DNA of 64,000 bases from Floricoccus penangensis (GCF_001832885.1 NZ_MKIQ01000028.1:248001-312000); one strand, 5' to 3'; positions 26,913 through 36,251 are shown, numbered from the stretch's first letter. Notes: a model not told the origin generated them from the sequence alone. Made by a program: numbers and translations.

Positions 26913-28277
26913 CTAATTAAAATAATGTATAAATAATGATGCAATGTTGAAATATATAAAAACACTTGTCAAATCACTCATAGTAGAAATAAAGGGACCA
27001 CTAGCAACTGCTGGATCAAATCCTAATTTTTCCATAAGTATAGGAATAAGACTCCCTGCAAGGTTTGCGACTGTAATAGCGCAAAACATTGCAGTTCCAA
27101 CCGCTATTCCTAGAATCATATTATGCTTCCAAATACTAACCACTATAAAAATAGTGATACCAGTAACAAGCCCTGTAATCAATCCAGTTATTAGTTCTGA
27201 TAAAATCATAGTCATTAAACTATTTTTTTTATCCTCATCACGAATTGCTAGACGTCGTACTGCAACCGCTAAAGATTGAGTTCCTGCATTTCCTGCCGTA
27301 CCTGTAATTAATGAGATAAAAACAGCAAGAATGCTAGCTTTTGACACCAAACTATCAAAATGATTAATAAGGCTCGCAGTTCCCATTCCTAAAAATAGAA
27401 GGGCAATTAGCCATGGTAACCGTTTTGAAGCTGCTTGCCATGGGTTTTGGCTTACATCTTCCGTATCAACCCCCGCAAGTCCCGAATAGTCGCTAGCTGC
27501 TTCTTCATCGATTACGTCAATGATATCATCGACTGTTACAATACCTATAAGCTTATTGTCCGTATCAACGACCGGTATTGCAAGTAGATCATAGTCACGG
27601 AAATATTGAGCAATCTTTTCTTGATCCTCATTTACATCAAGTTTAATGATATGATCATTGTAAATATCGCTGATTAAAGTGTCATCATGACTTGTAATAA
27701 GTGCACGTAAGCTGATTACACCTAATAGCCGATTCTGTGAATCAATTACATATACATAGTAAATCGTTTCAGCTTCTTCAGCTTGTGCCTTCAAAACAGT
27801 CATTGCTGAGCGTACTGTTTGATTGGCAACAATAGAAACGAATTCTGTGGTCATTATCGCCCCAGCAGTTTCATCATCATAGTGAAGTATTCGTTTGACC
27901 TCAGTTGACTCCTCAGCATCCATACTATCAAGAATTTCTTTCATAGTTTCTGGCTCTAAGTTAGCAAGTAGGTCTGCTGCATTATCCGAATAGATTGAGT
28001 CAAAAATTTCACCCAAATATTCCTTGCTCATTTCATCGACAAAAGGATTGATATCAATATCATCTGAATCGAAAAGGTCAAAGATATCGGCAATTTCCTT
28101 AGGACTCATAAGACTATAAAATTCTAGTCGTTCTTCAGGTTCTAAAGAAAGGAAAAATCTACTTTGATCGTACAAATGATGATTTAGAAAGGACTCACGG
28201 AATTCATTTATATTATTATTTTTTAGAAGTTCTTTAAGTTGAACAAAATTTTTCTCAAAATTTATTTCTTCATTCAT
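26913..28277 (-). CDS. mgtE: Magnesium transporter MgtE
   Basis: Mg2+ channel/transporter of 454 residues: N-terminal helical N domain (1-~130), two CBS domains (MTTEFVSIVANQTVRSAM; DYDLLAIPVVDTDNKLIGIV) that sense Mg2+, and five C-terminal membrane helices with the pore signature GTAGNAGTQSLAVAVRRLA. Intact. The ATG overlaps the rluD stop by 8 bases, placing it as the last gene of relQ-nadK-rluD-mgtE. In streptococci the fourth gene of this operon is commonly pta; mgtE here is a difference. Confidence 0.94.
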   Translation of the reverse strand: MNEEINFEKNFVQLKELLKNNNINEFRESFLNHHLYDQSRFFLSLEPEERLEFYSLMSPKEIADIFDLFDSDDIDINPFVDEMSKEYLGEIFDSIYSDNAADLLANLEPETMKEILDSMDAEESTEVKRILHYDDETAGAIMTTEFVSIVANQTVRSAMTVLKAQAEEAETIYYVYVIDSQNRLLGVISLRALITSHDDTLISDIYNDHIIKLDVNEDQEKIAQYFRDYDLLAIPVVDTDNKLIGIVTVDDIIDVIDEEAASDYSGLAGVDTEDVSQNPWQAASKRLPWLIALLFLGMGTASLINHFDSLVSKASILAVFISLITGTAGNAGTQSLAVAVRRLAIRDEDKKNSLMTMILSELITGLITGLVTGITIFIVVSIWKHNMILGIAVGTAMFCAITVANLAGSLIPILMEKLGFDPAVASGPFISTMSDLTSVFIYFNIASLFIHYFN

Positions 28278-29151
28278 TAATTAAATTCCTCATATCTTCT
28301 GGAAGATTTGCTTCTAATTTTATTTTTTCGTTCGTGAAAGGATGAATAAATTCCAATGAGTGGCAGTGCAAGGCCTGTCTTTGAATTTTATTTATACTTC
28401 CACCATATAGGTCATCTCCCAACAAAGGAGCTCCTAGGTGTGAAAAATGAACCCTAATTTGATGGGTTCTACCCGTATGAAGTTTGATATCTAAAAGCGA
28501 AGTACCATCTTTCTTCTCAAGTAATTTATAGCTTGTGTGTGCTTGTTTCCCACTTTCAGCAACACAACGTTTAATAATACTTCCTTCTTCTCTATCGATG
28601 GGAAGGATTATCTCCCCTTCTTTTTCGAGCATGTCCGAAGATTCAACAAGAGCATAGTATTTCTTTTCAATTGTTCTATCTTGCAACATTTTATCCATAT
28701 GTGAGTGTGCAAAACCATGTTTTGCAAACATCATAAGGCCTGATGTATCTCTGTCCAAACGCGTTACAATATGAACTTTTTTGTTCTCATAATTTTGTCT
28801 AATCAGATAATCTTGAACAAAATTTGAGATAGTACTATTTGGATGAACTGAACTTGTCACACTCGCAAATCCTGCCGGCTTGTTAATTACTAAAAAGTGC
28901 TCATCTTCAAAGATTATATCAAGTGGATATTTTTGCGCCAGCAGTTTTTCAGAAGGACTTTCAGAAGGGATTGTTATTTCAACAGTATCTCCACTTTTAA
29001 CTAAACGCGTTACAATTTCTTCTTGCCCATTAACAAGGATTAACCCTCCTGCAAACTTTATTTTAGCTAGAAGTCGTTTTGAAATCCCTTTTTGAGCCAA
29101 AAATGTTTTTATTTTAATGTTATCTTGCTCAACTTCATAGGTAAATTTCAT
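28270..29151 (-). CDS. RluD-family rRNA pseudouridine synthase
   Basis: Converts uridine to pseudouridine in 23S rRNA (RluA/RluD family; streptococcal name rluE in the relQ operon). The N-terminal ~60 residues resemble an S4-like RNA-binding domain (ISKRLLAKIKFAGGLILVNG). The catalytic motif VTRLDRDTSGLMMF contains Asp133; Thr130 stands where His is usual. The C-terminal motif HTGRTHQIRVHFSHLGAPLLGD is intact. 293 residues. Lies 21 bp after nadK and overlaps mgtE. Confidence 0.92.
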   Translation of the reverse strand: MKFTYEVEQDNIKIKTFLAQKGISKRLLAKIKFAGGLILVNGQEEIVTRLVKSGDTVEITIPSESPSEKLLAQKYPLDIIFEDEHFLVINKPAGFASVTSSVHPNSTISNFVQDYLIRQNYENKKVHIVTRLDRDTSGLMMFAKHGFAHSHMDKMLQDRTIEKKYYALVESSDMLEKEGEIILPIDREEGSIIKRCVAESGKQAHTSYKLLEKKDGTSLLDIKLHTGRTHQIRVHFSHLGAPLLGDDLYGGSINKIQRQALHCHSLEFIHPFTNEKIKLEANLPEDMRNLINE

Positions 29152-29172
29152 TTTTCTTCCTTCATCTAAAAT

Positions 29173-30000
29173 TTAATTCACATCACCAATAAAGGACTCC
29201 TGTACTCGTTTCCAGAAAGAACTGTGACGTTCTCCAAGAAAATGAACAACTGTTCCATCTAGCGAATACTCTAGTCCTGCTAAATTGGTAAATTTATATT
29301 CTAATCTATCAACAGTAAGACTGTAGTCAAGAGCTTTATCTAAATTTAAAATAATATTTTCATCTTCAGTTACTACAATTGGGGCTCCTAAAGTTCGATA
29401 AACACGGTTATTCAAAGAGGCAATCTCTGCCATCTGCATAACTTTTAGACCTGGGTGCAATACTGCACCGCCAATAGATTTATTATATGCTGTACTTCCG
29501 GTCGGAGTTGAAATTGAAAGCCCATCACCTCTAAATCTTTCAAAGAGAAAATTTGAAATAAAGACATCCGCGACAAGTGTCCTACTTAAACGTCGCACTG
29601 TCGCCTCATTAAGGGCATATTTCTCAAAGATTTGACCATCAGCCATGATGGCCTTCATCTTTAAAACAGGATAGGCTATAGAATTTTTGGGATCCTCATT
29701 TACTATCGCCTCAACAAGTTCTTCAACCTCGCTACATAAATAGTCCGTGTAGAAGCCAAGATGCCCCGTATGAACACCAACAAAGCGTGTTGTATCCAAT
29801 CGTCTACCATATGTGTGAACCGCTTCTAAGAGCGTCCCATCGCCTCCAATAGAGATCACGATATCCGGAGCTTTAGAATCAACCTCAATTCGTTTGACCT
29901 TTAATTTTTTACGAATTTTCTTTTCAACATCTACAGATTCAGCTGATCCACTTGAGACAAAAGCAACCCTTTTACCATCTGTAATATTCATCGTTGTCAT
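29173..30000 (-). CDS. nadK: NAD kinase
   Basis: Phosphorylates NAD+ to NADP+; cytoplasmic. Motifs GGDGTLLEAVHTYG (residues 53-66) and PTGSTAYNKSIGGAVLHP are complete. Length 275 is normal for Firmicutes. The first ATG (29998-30000) is supported by AGGAA six bases upstream; it overlaps the end of relQ by 29 bases. The relQ-nadK coupling links alarmone synthesis with NADP supply in this family. Confidence 0.95.
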   Translation of the reverse strand: MTTMNITDGKRVAFVSSGSAESVDVEKKIRKKLKVKRIEVDSKAPDIVISIGGDGTLLEAVHTYGRRLDTTRFVGVHTGHLGFYTDYLCSEVEELVEAIVNEDPKNSIAYPVLKMKAIMADGQIFEKYALNEATVRRLSRTLVADVFISNFLFERFRGDGLSISTPTGSTAYNKSIGGAVLHPGLKVMQMAEIASLNNRVYRTLGAPIVVTEDENIILNLDKALDYSLTVDRLEYKFTNLAGLEYSLDGTVVHFLGERHSSFWKRVQESFIGDVN

Positions 30001-30640
30001 CGCTATTTCCTACTCCATCATTCAATTTGTTAGCCGGAGGATTGAAAAGTAATTGAGCTTCTTGAATTTCTTCACGGATTTGGCTCATTTCTTCATCCAG
30101 ATCATAGGCAATTTTAGCAGTTTTAGCAATTCGTTCTTTCAATTCTTCTGGAAACTCACCCTGATACTTGTAATTGAGTGAGTGCTCAATAGTAGCCCAA
30201 AAGTTCATTGCTAATGTTCTAATTTGAATTTCAGCTAATATAAGCTTACGTCCATCAATAGTTTCAACAGGATATTCGATAACTACATGATAACTCCTAT
30301 AGCCACTAGCTTTTTGATTTTTAATATAGTCTCTTTCTTGGATTATCTTAAAATCTTTTCGATCTCGCAATAACTCCAGAACTTCTTCGACGTCCTCAAC
30401 AAATTGAACCATTATTCTAATTCCAGCAATATCTTGCATTTCTTGTTCAAGATTCTCTTTTTTTACGCCTCTTAGTCTTGCTTTGTTCTTTATGCTCTCA
30501 ATTGGCTTGACTCTTCCAGTAACAAATTCGATTGGAGAATGTCTATTTTTCTTCTGAAATTGTTTTCTCATTCCACGAAATTTCACCTTAAGCTCACCAA
30601 CTGCTTGTACGTATGGATCTAAAAATTCTTCCCAATTCAT
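29972..30640 (-). CDS. relQ: Small alarmone synthetase RelQ
   Basis: (p)ppGpp synthetase without hydrolase domain, of the YjbM/RelQ type. Synthetase motifs: DIAGIRIMVQFVEDVEEV, SGYRSYHVVIEYPV, EIQIRTLAMNFWATIEHSLNYKY. 222 residues is standard for the homotetrameric RelQ group. First gene of the operon with nadK, rluD and mgtE. It is divergent from the CYTH-domain gene, the same neighbour as in Bacillus (yjbK-yjbM). No strong promoter was identified in the 119-bp divergent gap on this strand. Confidence 0.95.
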   Translation of the reverse strand: MNWEEFLDPYVQAVGELKVKFRGMRKQFQKKNRHSPIEFVTGRVKPIESIKNKARLRGVKKENLEQEMQDIAGIRIMVQFVEDVEEVLELLRDRKDFKIIQERDYIKNQKASGYRSYHVVIEYPVETIDGRKLILAEIQIRTLAMNFWATIEHSLNYKYQGEFPEELKERIAKTAKIAYDLDEEMSQIREEIQEAQLLFNPPANKLNDGVGNSDDNDEYYRW

Positions 30641-30692
30641 ATCTTTAAAAGGACAAGGTTAACTTTTAAAATAGATTGTTTTTTTAAAAGAC

Positions 30693-30721
30693 TTGCCACA
30701 TCTCCTTTTTCACGTTATAAT
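30693..30721 (+). promoter_or_regulatory. Promoter of the CYTH gene
   Basis: TTGCCA (30693-30698), 17-base spacer, TATAAT (30716-30721). Confidence 0.75.
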
Positions 30722-30759
30722 CAATAATAATTTTACCACAATTTAGAACGGATTACATT

Positions 30760-31356
30760 ATGACTACCAATTTAGAAATAGAATATAAAACCTTACTCAG
30801 TCTAGATGAATACGACAGACTAAAAAAATATTTTAGCCATGTCACTCCAATCAGACAAACTAATCAATATATGGATAGTCCCGATTTAATAATGCGAAGT
30901 AATAGATTAGCACTACGTATACGTACTTTTGATAACGATGCTGAAATGACACTAAAAGTCCCTCAAGCAATTGGAAATATTGAACATAATGCTGCTTTAA
31001 CTTTAGAAGAAGCACACGGGATGCTTGAGTCAAAAAAAATTAATGATAATCTACCTCAAATTTCTGATATTCTTTCAATCTTAAAAGAACGTGGAATTGA
31101 CTACAGAAAAATTACAGTTCTTGGAAGTCTAACTACTATCAGACAAGAGATGGAAACTGACATTGGACTAATGGCACTAGATAAAAATACTTACTTCGAT
31201 GCCTGTGATTACGAACTTGAACTTGAAGTTCAAGATTCAGTAAAAGGAAAAAAGGATTTTAAAAAATTCTTAATTGATAAAAATGTTGAATTTAGATATG
31301 CCAAAAGTAAGGTGGTTCGTTTCCTAAAAATGTTAGATAATAAAACAAAAAATTAA
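30760..31356 (+). CDS. CYTH-domain protein (YjbK-like triphosphate tunnel enzyme)
   Basis: 198-residue CYTH protein. The N-terminal signature NLEIEYKTLL gives the ExExK metal/triphosphate motif, and later LALRIRTFDNDAEMTLKVP and CDYELELEV provide the Arg/Lys and Glu ladder of the tunnel. Possible substrates are inorganic triphosphate or a nucleotide polyphosphate; not established for this subgroup. It is divergent from relQ, conserved with Bacillus yjbK, suggesting a link to alarmone metabolism. No clear ribosome binding site. Confidence 0.88.
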   Translation: MTTNLEIEYKTLLSLDEYDRLKKYFSHVTPIRQTNQYMDSPDLIMRSNRLALRIRTFDNDAEMTLKVPQAIGNIEHNAALTLEEAHGMLESKKINDNLPQISDILSILKERGIDYRKITVLGSLTTIRQEMETDIGLMALDKNTYFDACDYELELEVQDSVKGKKDFKKFLIDKNVEFRYAKSKVVRFLKMLDNKTKN

Positions 31357-31359
31357 AAT

Positions 31360-31393
31360 AATGCCTACTCTAAATAATTTTAGAGTAGGCATT
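31360..31393. terminator. Bidirectional terminator
   Basis: Perfect 15-bp stem AATGCCTACTCTAAA with a TAAT loop; AT-rich flanks serve both strands. Confidence 0.88.
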
Positions 31394-31398
31394 TTAAT

Positions 31399-32067
31399 TT
31401 ATTCTAAGACGTTTATATATCTATTTAAAGATTTTTCAAGTTTTTTTTGTAAATAGCCAATTCCAATACACAAAAGCCAGTAAATTATTGCGACCATTAT
31501 ATACATGGTCATATAATCAAAAGTTCTACCACCAACTATTTTAGCTTTTTGGAAAATATCAGGTATTGTAATCATGGCAGCAAGTGACGTCCCCTTAACC
31601 AAATCCATTGCCACATTCCCTAATGCAGGAATAGATATCCTAAAAGCTTGGGGAATAATAATATATCTTAAGCTTTGAATGAAAGTAAAACCTTGAGAAT
31701 ATGACGCATCCCATTGTTCAAATGGAACTCCAAGAATTGCCCCTCTATATATTTCGCAAATAAATGCACTGCTACTCAATGTAAAGCATATTATACTCGC
31801 AACTAAAGCACTTAGCTGGATTGGTAGTCCAAAGTATAACAAGAATAGTAAAACTAATGCAGGTACACCTCTTAAAAATGAAACATAAAATCTCACAAAA
31901 TATTGTAAAATTTTCGATTTTGTCATCCCCAAAACAGTTAAAACTAGTCCTAAGATATTGCCAAGAAAAAAGCTTGCTACTGAAAGTCCGATAGTATACT
32001 TTAAGCCTGAAAGAACAAAAGGTATAGAGTCAAACATTAGTTTGAAATCGATTTTAGGGATATACAT
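31399..32067 (-). CDS. Amino-acid ABC transporter permease
   Basis: HisM/TcyB-type permease of 222 residues, about five helices, with an EAA-like loop (GAILGVPFEQWDASYSQGFTF) in which the usual Glu-Ala-Ala is changed to Asp-Ala-Ser. Translationally coupled to the lipoprotein gene (TAATG overlap at 32067). No ATP-binding subunit gene follows; the unit ends at a terminator. It may share the ATPase at 24625-25260 or another one elsewhere. Confidence 0.88.
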   Translation of the reverse strand: MYIPKIDFKLMFDSIPFVLSGLKYTIGLSVASFFLGNILGLVLTVLGMTKSKILQYFVRFYVSFLRGVPALVLLFLLYFGLPIQLSALVASIICFTLSSSAFICEIYRGAILGVPFEQWDASYSQGFTFIQSLRYIIIPQAFRISIPALGNVAMDLVKGTSLAAMITIPDIFQKAKIVGGRTFDYMTMYIMVAIIYWLLCIGIGYLQKKLEKSLNRYINVLE

Positions 32068-32909
32068 TATTTACTGTCTACTGTTTCGATTTTTTTATCT
32101 GATTTCACCGATACATCTTCACCAAAATATGTATTAGATATCTTAGCTAAAGTTCCATCCTTCTTCATATCTTTTAAAGTTGAATCAACTTTTTCTCTTA
32201 ATTTGTCACTTTCTTTTTTAAATAGAAAACCTGATTCACTTGGATCGAAGTATATACCATCTAAAATTTTCACTGGAATACTTGGTAGGGCTCCTACCGA
32301 CATTTTTTGTAGATAATAGTCATTAATGATAACATCTGTTCTTCCGTTTGCCACATCAGTTAAGTATTGGTCATTTGTCGCATTATCATAAGTAACAGGA
32401 ATGGCTCCCATCTTTTCAGCGAATTTCATATAGCTAGTATTAGGTTCACCAGCAGCTTTCTTACCTTTTAAATCATCTAAAGAATGGATACCTGAATCAT
32501 CACTTTTTCTAACAATTAAACTTGTAAAAGAATACTTTATTGGAGTTGATAATGAAAACTTTTTCTTTCTATCTTCAGCAGTTAGACCGAAATCATTTGC
32601 TGCAAAATCTGTTTCTCCTTTATCTAGAGAAGCAATTTGACCATCAACATTGTATTCTTTAAATTCAATTTTTAGATTTAAACGCTTCGCAACTTCTTTG
32701 GCAATATCAACATCATACCCAACTAGTTCATTTTTATCATTATAATATGATGAGGGAAATAATGTACCAGATGTGGCAACAGTTAAAACTTTCTTATCCT
32801 CTACTTTAGATAAGCTACTATCTCCGCTATCTTTTGTTTTAGCTCCACAAGCAACTAAAAATACCGTTGCAAAAGCAACAACAAACAATTTATATATATT
32901 TTTCTTCAT
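32067..32909 (-). CDS. Amino-acid ABC transporter, substrate-binding lipoprotein
   Basis: SBP_bac_3 lipoprotein of 280 residues with a clear lipobox (FLVAC, Cys near 21). Motifs: LVGYDVDIAKEVAKRL and TDFAANDFGLTAEDR. Likely binds cystine or another polar amino acid; specificity is not readable. First gene of a two-gene operon with a permease. A 28-bp dyad spans the expected transcription start and resembles one ahead of a DAHP synthase gene (37385-37412). Confidence 0.88.
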   Translation of the reverse strand: MKKNIYKLFVVAFATVFLVACGAKTKDSGDSSLSKVEDKKVLTVATSGTLFPSSYYNDKNELVGYDVDIAKEVAKRLNLKIEFKEYNVDGQIASLDKGETDFAANDFGLTAEDRKKKFSLSTPIKYSFTSLIVRKSDDSGIHSLDDLKGKKAAGEPNTSYMKFAEKMGAIPVTYDNATNDQYLTDVANGRTDVIINDYYLQKMSVGALPSIPVKILDGIYFDPSESGFLFKKESDKLREKVDSTLKDMKKDGTLAKISNTYFGEDVSVKSDKKIETVDSK

Positions 32910-32933
32910 AATATTTTTCCTATCCTTAATTTT

Positions 32934-32961
32934 TTTGTAGTGTAAGCAATTACATTACAAA
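32934..32961. promoter_or_regulatory. Operator-like dyad at the start of the ABC operon
   Basis: Imperfect palindrome with central GTAGTGTAAGCAATTACATT followed by AC, flanked by TTT/AAA. It lies immediately downstream of the -10, where a repressor would block initiation. Confidence 0.5.
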
Positions 32962-32966
32962 GCGAT

Positions 32967-32975
32967 ATTATAGCA
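32967..32975 (-). promoter_or_regulatory. Extended -10 promoter of the two-gene ABC operon
   Basis: Minus-strand TGCTATAAT (-10 at 32967-32972); weak -35. Confidence 0.55.
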
Positions 32976-33019
32976 AAAACATTGAATTATTGCTGACATT
33001 TTGTTTCACAAATTCACAA

Positions 33020-33047
33020 AAAAACTACTCCCGTAAGAGTAGTTTTT
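33020..33047 (-). terminator. ptsHI terminator
   Basis: Minus-strand 11-bp stem AAAAACTACTC/GAGTAGTTTTT with a 6-base loop and T run. Confidence 0.88.
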
Positions 33048-33055
33048 ACGCATTA

Positions 33056-34792
33056 TTATTGAATTTCTGGAACATATTTATTTACTAAATCAACAACTTC
33101 TTCCATTGTAGAAGTTTCTGTAAGAGCTTTGTTAGCAAGTTCTTCCATTTGTTTAGTATCAAGTTTCTTCATAAGGCTACGTGTCTTAAGAACAGATGTA
33201 GCACTCATTGAGAATTCATCTAATCCCATACCAACTAATAGTGGTACTGCAATTTGATCTCCAGCCATTTCTCCACACATTCCAGCCCATTTACCTTCAG
33301 CATGTGCTGCTTTGATTACGTTATTAATTAAACGTAAGATTGATGGGTTATATGGTTGGTAAAGATATGAAACTTGTTCGTTCATACGGTCAGCAGCCAT
33401 TGTGTATTGAATAAGATCATTTGTACCAATTGAGAAGAAGTCAACTTCTTTAGCGAATTGGTCTGCAAGCATTGCTGCTGCAGGAATTTCAATCATAATA
33501 CCAACTTGAATATCGTCAGCAACTGAAACACCTTCGTTTAAAAGATTAGCTTTTTCTTCATCAAATACTTTTTTCGCTGCGCGGAACTCAGTAAGAAGAG
33601 CAACCATTGGGAACATGATACGTAATTTACCATGAACTGATGCACGTAATAGAGCACGGATTTGTGTACGGAACATTCCATCACCTTTTTCAGATAATGA
33701 AATACGCAGGGCACGATATCCCAAGAATGGATTCATTTCTTTTGGAAGGTCAAAGTAAGGAAGTTCCTTATCTCCACCGATATCCATAGTACGAACTACT
33801 ACTGGTTTACCATTCATTCCTTCTAAAACTGCTTTATAAGCTTCATATTGCTCATCTTCAGTTGGGAAGTCTTGAGAATCCATATATAAGAATTCTGTAC
33901 GATAAAGACCAATTGCTTCTGCACCATTATCATTTGCTCCAACAACATCTTTCGGAGTACCGATATTTGCTGCAAGTTCAAAATGTTTTCCATCAGCAGT
34001 TTCAGTCTTAGCGTCTTTTAATTGTTCCCATTCAGCTTTAAGAGCTTTATAGGCTTCTCCTGCTTTATGAAATTCTAATTGAGTTTCTTCAGAAGGAGCA
34101 ATTACTACTTCACCAGTAATTCCATTTACCGCAAGCAATTGACCATCTTTTACTAATTCAGTAATATTATTTGTTCCAAGTACTGCTGGAATTTCAAGCG
34201 TTCTAGCCATAATAGCTGAATGGCTTGTACGTCCACCAATATTTGTAATAAATGCTTTTACAAATTTACGATCTAATTGAGCTGTATCTGAAGGAGTTAG
34301 GTCATGAGCAATCACAACAACTTCTTCATTAATCATTGCTGGACTAGGAAGTTTAACTCCTAGAAGATTTGCAAGAACACGTTTAGCTACATCGCGAATA
34401 TCAGCCGCTCTTTCTTGCATATAAGGATTATCATCCATATTTTCAAAAAGAGTAATAAACATATCTGTAACTTCTTTAAGAGCATGCTCAGCATTAGTTT
34501 TTTTAGCACGAATAGTTTCTTTAATTTGACCAATCATTTCTGGGTCTGAAAGAACCATTAAGTGAGCATCAAAAACTGATGCAGCTTCTTCTCCAAGGCT
34601 TGACACTGCTTTGTCACGGATAGCTTGAAGCTCGCCTTGACTTGCAGCTAATGCTGCGTCTAGACGAGCTTCTTCGTTGTCAGTATTTTCGACAGTAACT
34701 GTCTCAAATGACAAATCCGGTTGAACTAGCAGATATGCCTTAGCTACCGCAACACCATCACTGGCTGCAATACCTTTAAGCACTTCTGACAT
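33056..34792 (-). CDS. ptsI: PTS enzyme I (phosphoenolpyruvate-protein phosphotransferase)
   Basis: First enzyme of the sugar phosphotransferase system; transfers phosphate from PEP to HPr. Active-site His191 lies in [13 protein letters not shown]; the PEP-binding barrel follows with [10 protein letters not shown], a catalytic-loop Cys in GMCGEMAG near residue 503 and [19 protein letters not shown]. 578 residues is normal. Coupled to ptsH by a one-base stop/start overlap (TAATG). Confidence 0.97.
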   Translation of the reverse strand: MSEVLKGIAASDGVAVAKAYLLVQPDLSFETVTVENTDNEEARLDAALAASQGELQAIRDKAVSSLGEEAASVFDAHLMVLSDPEMIGQIKETIRAKKTNAEHALKEVTDMFITLFENMDDNPYMQERAADIRDVAKRVLANLLGVKLPSPAMINEEVVVIAHDLTPSDTAQLDRKFVKAFITNIGGRTSHSAIMARTLEIPAVLGTNNITELVKDGQLLAVNGITGEVVIAPSEETQLEFHKAGEAYKALKAEWEQLKDAKTETADGKHFELAANIGTPKDVVGANDNGAEAIGLYRTEFLYMDSQDFPTEDEQYEAYKAVLEGMNGKPVVVRTMDIGGDKELPYFDLPKEMNPFLGYRALRISLSEKGDGMFRTQIRALLRASVHGKLRIMFPMVALLTEFRAAKKVFDEEKANLLNEGVSVADDIQVGIMIEIPAAAMLADQFAKEVDFFSIGTNDLIQYTMAADRMNEQVSYLYQPYNPSILRLINNVIKAAHAEGKWAGMCGEMAGDQIAVPLLVGMGLDEFSMSATSVLKTRSLMKKLDTKQMEELANKALTETSTMEEVVDLVNKYVPEIQ

Positions 34793-35058
34793 TATTCAGC
34801 TAGACCTTCTTTCTCCATTGTTTCAGTGATAGCAGCGATTGCGTCGTCTGCATCAGCACCTTCAGCAGTGATAGTAACGTCAGCACCTTGACCAACACCT
34901 AGGCTCATTACGCCCATGATTGATTTAAGGTTAACTGCTTTACCTTTGTAGTCTAAGTTGATATCGCTAGTGAATTTGCTAGCTGTTTGAACTAGTAAAG
35001 TTGCTGGACGAGCGTGAATTCCTGTTTCTGCTACAATGTGAAAATCTTTAGATGCCAT
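34792..35058 (-). CDS. ptsH: Phosphocarrier protein HPr
   Basis: 88-residue PTS carrier. His15 in [12 protein letters not shown] receives phosphate from enzyme I; Ser46 in KSIMGVMSL is the regulatory site for HPr kinase, whose gene lies at 62874-63797 in this window. The open frame extends upstream, but AGGAGA before ATG 35056-35058 and the standard [13 protein letters not shown] start fix the N terminus. Leader of about 77 nt from a strong promoter. Confidence 0.97.
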   Translation of the reverse strand: MASKDFHIVAETGIHARPATLLVQTASKFTSDINLDYKGKAVNLKSIMGVMSLGVGQGADVTITAEGADADDAIAAITETMEKEGLAE

Positions 35059-35141
35059 TTTGCATTCTCCTTTGAATTGTTTATATTGATTTCTGAAAAA
35101 ATTCATGATTTTTTCATTTAGGGTAACCCCTTACAAAGAAA

Positions 35142-35170
35142 ATTCTATCATAAACTGATATAATTTGCAA
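35142..35170 (-). promoter_or_regulatory. ptsHI promoter
   Basis: Minus-strand TTGCAA (35165-35170), 17-base spacer, TAGAAT (35142-35147). A poor cre-like sequence TGCAATCGTTTCCT overlaps the -35. Confidence 0.7.
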
Positions 35171-35194
35171 TCGTTTCCTGTCATATAATTGGTA

Positions 35195-35225
35195 AGAAAA
35201 AAAGGAGAATAATCTATTCTCCTTT
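35195..35225 (-). terminator. Terminator of the DAHP synthase pair, overlapping the gene end
   Basis: Minus-strand perfect 11-bp stem AAAGGAGAATA/TATTCTCCTTT with a 3-base loop, then a T run. The stop codon (35214-35216) is inside the hairpin. Confidence 0.85.
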
Positions 35226-36251
35226 GCTCTCATTTTCAAAGATTTCCATTACTAAAGCCTCTGTTTTATCCCATCCGAGACATGGATCTGTAACAGATTT
35301 TCCATAAACTTCTGGATGATCTTGACGACCATCTTCAATATAACTTTCAATCATAAATCCACGAACTGATTTTCTTATTTTTTCATTCCAATCACGGTTG
35401 ATTAAAGTTTGACGAACTATTCTAATTTGCTCCATAAATTGCTTACCACTATTATCGTGATTTGTATCAATTACAATAAACGGATTCTTCAAATTCATTT
35501 TATCATACATATCAATAGTATGTAGAAGATTGTCGTAGTAGTAATTGGGAACATAACGACCATCTTCTTTTAGCCCACCACGTAAAATAACATGAGCTAA
35601 TGGATTCCCTGAAGTTTTAACCTCTGTTCCTGAAAATAGAAACTCTTGAGGATGTTGAGCAGCATAGATACCATTGAACATTACTTTTAGATTACCACTA
35701 GTTGGATTTTTCAAACCAGTTGGTGCGTCTATTCCACTCGCTACAAATCGATGTTGTTGATTTTCAACACTTCGAGCACCGATTGCATGGTAGCTTACTA
35801 AATCATCAATCAATGATAGATTTTCAGGATATAACATCTCATCAGCAGTTGTTAGACCAGTTTGAGTAATAACTTTATAATGTAAATCACGAACCGCCTT
35901 AATGCCATTTATTAGATTAGGGAGAGCATTAATATTTGGTTGATGAATTAATCCCTTATACCCATCACCATTTGTTCTAGGTTTAGCCGTATAAACTCGC
36001 ATTACCATAAAGATTTTATCTTTAACTTTTTCTTGTAATTTGGCTAAGCGGTGAGCATAATCTAGTACTGCTTCTTCATTATCACTTGAACAAGGACCAA
36101 TTATTAAGAGTAATCTATCATCTTCACCTTTAATTATTGCTTCTAGTTCTTTATCTCTCTGTAGCTTCTTTTCTAACTCTAGCCCTTTTAATTTACCAAG
36201 ATTTTTCACTTCTTTCATATCTATCTTTGGGCTTGTAACTTCAAACGTCAT
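35214..36251 (-). CDS. 3-deoxy-7-phosphoheptulonate synthase (DAHP synthase), copy 2
   Basis: Condenses PEP and erythrose-4-phosphate, the first step of aromatic amino-acid synthesis. Class I alpha (AroF/G/H) signature: LLIIGPCSSDNEEAV, KPRTNGDGYKGLIHQPN, SVENQQHRFVASGID, GNLKVMFNGIYAAQHP, IDTNHDNSGKQFMEQI. 345 residues. It is about 80% identical by eye to the copy directly upstream; the tandem pair presumably differs in feedback sensitivity. The ribosome binding site is distant (GAGGA, ~13 bases). Confidence 0.93.
   Translation of the reverse strand: MTFEVTSPKIDMKEVKNLGKLKGLELEKKLQRDKELEAIIKGEDDRLLLIIGPCSSDNEEAVLDYAHRLAKLQEKVKDKIFMVMRVYTAKPRTNGDGYKGLIHQPNINALPNLINGIKAVRDLHYKVITQTGLTTADEMLYPENLSLIDDLVSYHAIGARSVENQQHRFVASGIDAPTGLKNPTSGNLKVMFNGIYAAQHPQEFLFSGTEVKTSGNPLAHVILRGGLKEDGRYVPNYYYDNLLHTIDMYDKMNLKNPFIVIDTNHDNSGKQFMEQIRIVRQTLINRDWNEKIRKSVRGFMIESYIEDGRQDHPEVYGKSVTDPCLGWDKTEALVMEIFENESKGE

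Noticed and set aside
35166-35179. cre site at the ptsHI promoter (TGCAATCGTTTCCT)
   Set aside because: Three mismatches to TGWAANCGNTNWCA and poor symmetry; kept only as a remark in the promoter entry.
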